The notes below the pieces were generated by a model. The model worked only from the letters and a program-made list of their open reading frames with translations, searched no databases and had not been told where the DNA came from. A stretch of 39,193 nt of DNA from Spirochaetaceae bacterium (lineage in GTDB: Bacteria; Spirochaetota; Spirochaetia; Treponematales; Breznakiellaceae). Positions 37,561 to 39,193 of the stretch are shown piece by piece. Within the stretch, counting starts at the first letter, position 1, and the number at the start of each line of letters is the position of its first letter. A program made the translations under genes and the position numbers. The stretch spans positions 1-39,193 of the forward strand of contig JAISDG010000052.1 of NCBI GenBank assembly GCA_031265015.1. Direction: 5' to 3'.

Positions 37561-38151
37561 CTACCGCAGCGAAAAGCGTACCGGGTAGCGGTACCGGACC
37601 GCCGCGGTTTCCCCGTCCGCCAGGGCGGGGCTTCCCCGCAGGCCCGTAAAGGCCCGGACCGCGGCTTCGCCGAAACCCCGGTCCGGGGGATCCTCCTTCA
37701 GCAGCGATACGTTCCGGACCAGTCCCCGGGCGTCCACAAAAAGTTCCAGATACACCGTGCCCTCCAGCCCCGCCCGCCGGGCTATGGGGGGATAGGTAAG
37801 CTTTTTTCGGATCTCTTCCTCGGAAAATTTCGGCAGGACGGAAATTAAATGCATGGGGAGGAAATCACCCGGTTCTCCGCCTCCCCCGGACACGGTCCCT
37901 TCGGCAAGCTCCGCTTCGGTAAATTGTTCCGCCGTCATCGCTGCCGCCGTCAGTGACGACGGCGCCGCTGCCGGGGAAACCGGCGGGGAAGGGGAAGCGG
38001 GGGCCTCTTCCCGAAGGTCGGTAAGTTTTATCACCGCCGGCATATCCGGCCCGGTTTTGACGGCGGTTTTTACGGTAAAGACCGCGCCGAAGAGGACCGC
38101 CAGATGCAGGGCGGCGGCGATAAAAAATGAAAGGACCGCGGTTTTACTCAT
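37561..38151 (-). CDS. tonB: TonB-like energy transducer
   Basis: The 196-residue protein has an N-terminal membrane helix (TAVLSFFIAAALHLAVLFGA), a Pro/Ala periplasmic linker (PASPSPPVSPAAAPSS) and a TonB C-terminal domain with YPPIARRAGLEGTVYLELFV and a final beta strand. TonB passes proton-motive energy from ExbB/ExbD to outer-membrane transporters. ATG 38151 overlaps the exbD stop; the longer frame would need a TTG at 38163 inside exbD. No TonB-dependent receptor is in the window, so the substrate is unknown. Confidence 0.88.
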   Translation of the reverse strand: MSKTAVLSFFIAAALHLAVLFGAVFTVKTAVKTGPDMPAVIKLTDLREEAPASPSPPVSPAAAPSSLTAAAMTAEQFTEAELAEGTVSGGGGEPGDFLPMHLISVLPKFSEEEIRKKLTYPPIARRAGLEGTVYLELFVDARGLVRNVSLLKEDPPDRGFGEAAVRAFTGLRGSPALADGETAAVRYRYPVRFSLR

Positions 38152-38542
38152 CCCCCACCACAAAACTTACCGCCCGGTACTGAAGCAGCTGGAGGAGCTC
38201 CACCACGCCGTTCACCGCCCGGTAGGGAGTATTCCGGTCGGCGATGATGTGTACCCGGGTATCCGGCGCGCCGCGGTACAGTTCCCCCAAAGCGTTTTCC
38301 ACCGCCGCGCCCTCCGCGGGAACTCCGTCCAGGTACAGGCCGCCGTTCCGGTCGATCCACAGTTCCAGGTTTTTGTCCGCGCCGGTCCGTTTGGCGGTTT
38401 CCGCTTCGGGATAATCGATCGGTACTTCCCTGCGGTAATTGATCAGCGAGACCAGCATAATGAAAATAAGGAGGAGAAAGGCCACGTCCGACATGGCGTT
38501 CATGGGGATCAGGGGCGTCCTCCGTTCCCTGCGGAGCTTCAC
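38144..38542 (-). CDS. exbD: ExbD/TolR-type transport energizer (second copy)
   Basis: The 132-residue protein has a short cytoplasmic N terminus (KLRRERRTPLIPMNAMSD), one membrane helix (VAFLLLIFIMLVSLI) that carries the expected Asp near its start (MSDVAFLLL), and a periplasmic domain. It is distinct from the upstream ExbD in the periplasmic part, so the two may form a heterodimer or serve different complexes. The start is GTG 38542, overlapping the previous stop (GTGA), and the stop overlaps tonB. Confidence 0.88.
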   Translation of the reverse strand: MKLRRERRTPLIPMNAMSDVAFLLLIFIMLVSLINYRREVPIDYPEAETAKRTGADKNLELWIDRNGGLYLDGVPAEGAAVENALGELYRGAPDTRVHIIADRNTPYRAVNGVVELLQLLQYRAVSFVVGDE

Positions 38543-39000
38543 CGGGATCCTCCATTCCCGGCCCCGCCGGGTTCCGGGCCTGTCTCCGGTTCCATGGTAA
38601 GGGAAAAATTTTCCACCCCCAGGCCCCGGGCCAGATCGATAAAGGAAACCACGCTCTGCCAGGGAGCGCCGCCGTTAACGGAGAGGGCCACCGCCATGGC
38701 GGGCCGTTCCGCCGCCAGGGCGCGGATCTTTCCGGACGCTTCGCCGGCGGTGACGCTGTTCCCCTGGAAGAACAGCCTTCCCCGTCCGTCCAGGCTGAAC
38801 CGGAGCAGATCGCCGGACTTAACGGTGGTGACCGAACCCTTCCGGGGCAGATTCATCAGGAACCCGCGGTTCACGTTGAATCCGGCGATGACAATAAAAT
38901 AGATGATCAACAGAAAGGCCATGTCCGAAAGGGCGCTGGAATTTTCGATGCTTCCCCGTTTGCGTCGGCGGAGGGTGATCTTCGGGGACCGGCGGATCAT
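38539..39000 (-). CDS. exbD: ExbD/TolR-type transport energizer (first copy)
   Basis: The 153-residue protein shows the ExbD plan: basic N terminus (RRSPKITLRRRKRG), SALSDMAFLLIIYFIVIAGF as membrane helix with the functional Asp, and a periplasmic domain ending in a Gly-rich tail (GPEPGGAGNGGS). The start overlaps the exbB stop (ATGA). Two tandem exbD genes between exbB and tonB are also found in other Gram-negative lineages and suggest a mixed ExbD dimer. Confidence 0.88.
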   Translation of the reverse strand: MIRRSPKITLRRRKRGSIENSSALSDMAFLLIIYFIVIAGFNVNRGFLMNLPRKGSVTTVKSGDLLRFSLDGRGRLFFQGNSVTAGEASGKIRALAAERPAMAVALSVNGGAPWQSVVSFIDLARGLGVENFSLTMEPETGPEPGGAGNGGSR

Positions 39001-39193
39001 TCCGTCCCGCCGGTGTAGCCGCCGCCGGTACTGCCGTTATTGCCGTCAACGCTATTGCCGGCAGCGCCGCTATGAGCGCCGCTGCCGGCAGTGGCGGCGT
39101 TCCCGGTTTTTACCAGGGCGGTGATGAGCTCCGAACAGACTTTTTCCGTCCGTACCGAAAAGCGGTCCACGATGCTGGAAAGGATGTAGTGGG
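38997..39193 (-). CDS. exbB: ExbB/TolQ/MotA-type proton channel, C-terminal end (partial)
   Basis: The frame is open from the window edge (first full codon at 39191) to TGA 38999-38997. The visible 64 residues begin HYILSSIVDRFSVRTEKVCSELITALV, like the last cytoplasmic helix of ExbB, and end in a low-complexity Gly/Ser/Ala/Asn tail (about the last 38 residues). ExbB forms the proton channel with ExbD. The identification rests on this short helix and on the exbD-exbD-tonB genes that follow with overlapping ends. Confidence 0.72.
   Translation of the reverse strand, partial: HYILSSIVDRFSVRTEKVCSELITALVKTGNAATAGSGAHSGAAGNSVDGNNGSTGGGYTGGTE
39056..39090. repeat. Inverted repeat in the exbB tail
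   Basis: TGCCGGCAGCG and CGCTGCCGGCA (11-bp perfect arms) flank a 13-bp loop in the part of exbB that encodes the Gly/Ala/Ser tail. Confidence 0.5.

Overview
The window reads as a chromosomal segment of a GC-rich spirochete, most likely in the Treponema lineage (Treponematales). The main clues are a 912-residue GreA with a very large helical N-terminal extension (a spirochete form), many exported proteins with signal peptides ending in FAQ or AAQ, BspA-type leucine-rich repeats, and a paired LptF/LptG next to tgt. No rRNA, tRNA, CRISPR array, transposase or integrase was seen. The taxon is an inference from gene content; no database was searched.

Layout. 1-207 is the end of a PhnE-type ABC permease, followed by a possible 38-codon ORF. 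372-8876 (+) is a tightly packed run: ribF (FAD-synthetase domain only), rpsO, pnp, dut, lptF, lptG, tgt and an exported HEAT-repeat protein, mostly joined by ATGA overlaps. 8794-14204 (-) holds a vWA/FHA-like membrane protein, the long greA and a TPR protein with a 24-bp minisatellite; the vWA gene overlaps the HEAT gene tail to tail. 14320-17391 (+) is a three-gene envelope unit (exported TPR/coiled coil, exported beta-rich unknown, TPR with one membrane segment). Next come an HtrA protease (-), an orphan Hpt phosphotransfer protein (+), a BspA-like LRR protein (-), a 21-bp satellite of uncertain coding frame, and a beta-helix lipoprotein (+). 22424-30133 (-) is gcvT-gcvH-gcvPA-gcvPB-xseA-xseB-mutL: the glycine cleavage system with a split P protein, followed by exonuclease VII and mismatch repair. 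30248-37506 (+) is purE-purC-purF, a roughly 1.1-kb AT-rich insert, then purM-purN-purH. 37561-39193 (-) is the end of an exbB-exbD-exbD-tonB unit.

How the genes work together. GcvT/H/P produce one-carbon units and PurN and PurH consume 10-formyl-THF, so the divergent gcv and pur units at 30134-30247 join one-carbon supply to purine synthesis through a shared promoter region. rpsO-pnp-dut-lptFG-tgt is a housekeeping cluster. The TPR, LRR, HEAT, vWA and beta-helix proteins are envelope accessory proteins.

Most unusual observations: (1) several genes have a recognisable -10, often extended with TGn, about 6 nt before the start codon and no Shine-Dalgarno, which points to leaderless mRNAs; (2) the insert between purF and purM carries an XRE regulator and, divergently, a 50-residue protein resembling the regulator's own C-terminal helical tail, plus an orphan AbrB/MazE-like protein; (3) a 12-copy 21-bp near-palindromic satellite is open in several frames; (4) three palindromes sharing the heptamer TGTCCGG occur in one intergenic region and inside htrA and gcvPB; (5) several housekeeping enzymes carry low-complexity Gly/Ala/Pro/Glu inserts or tails.
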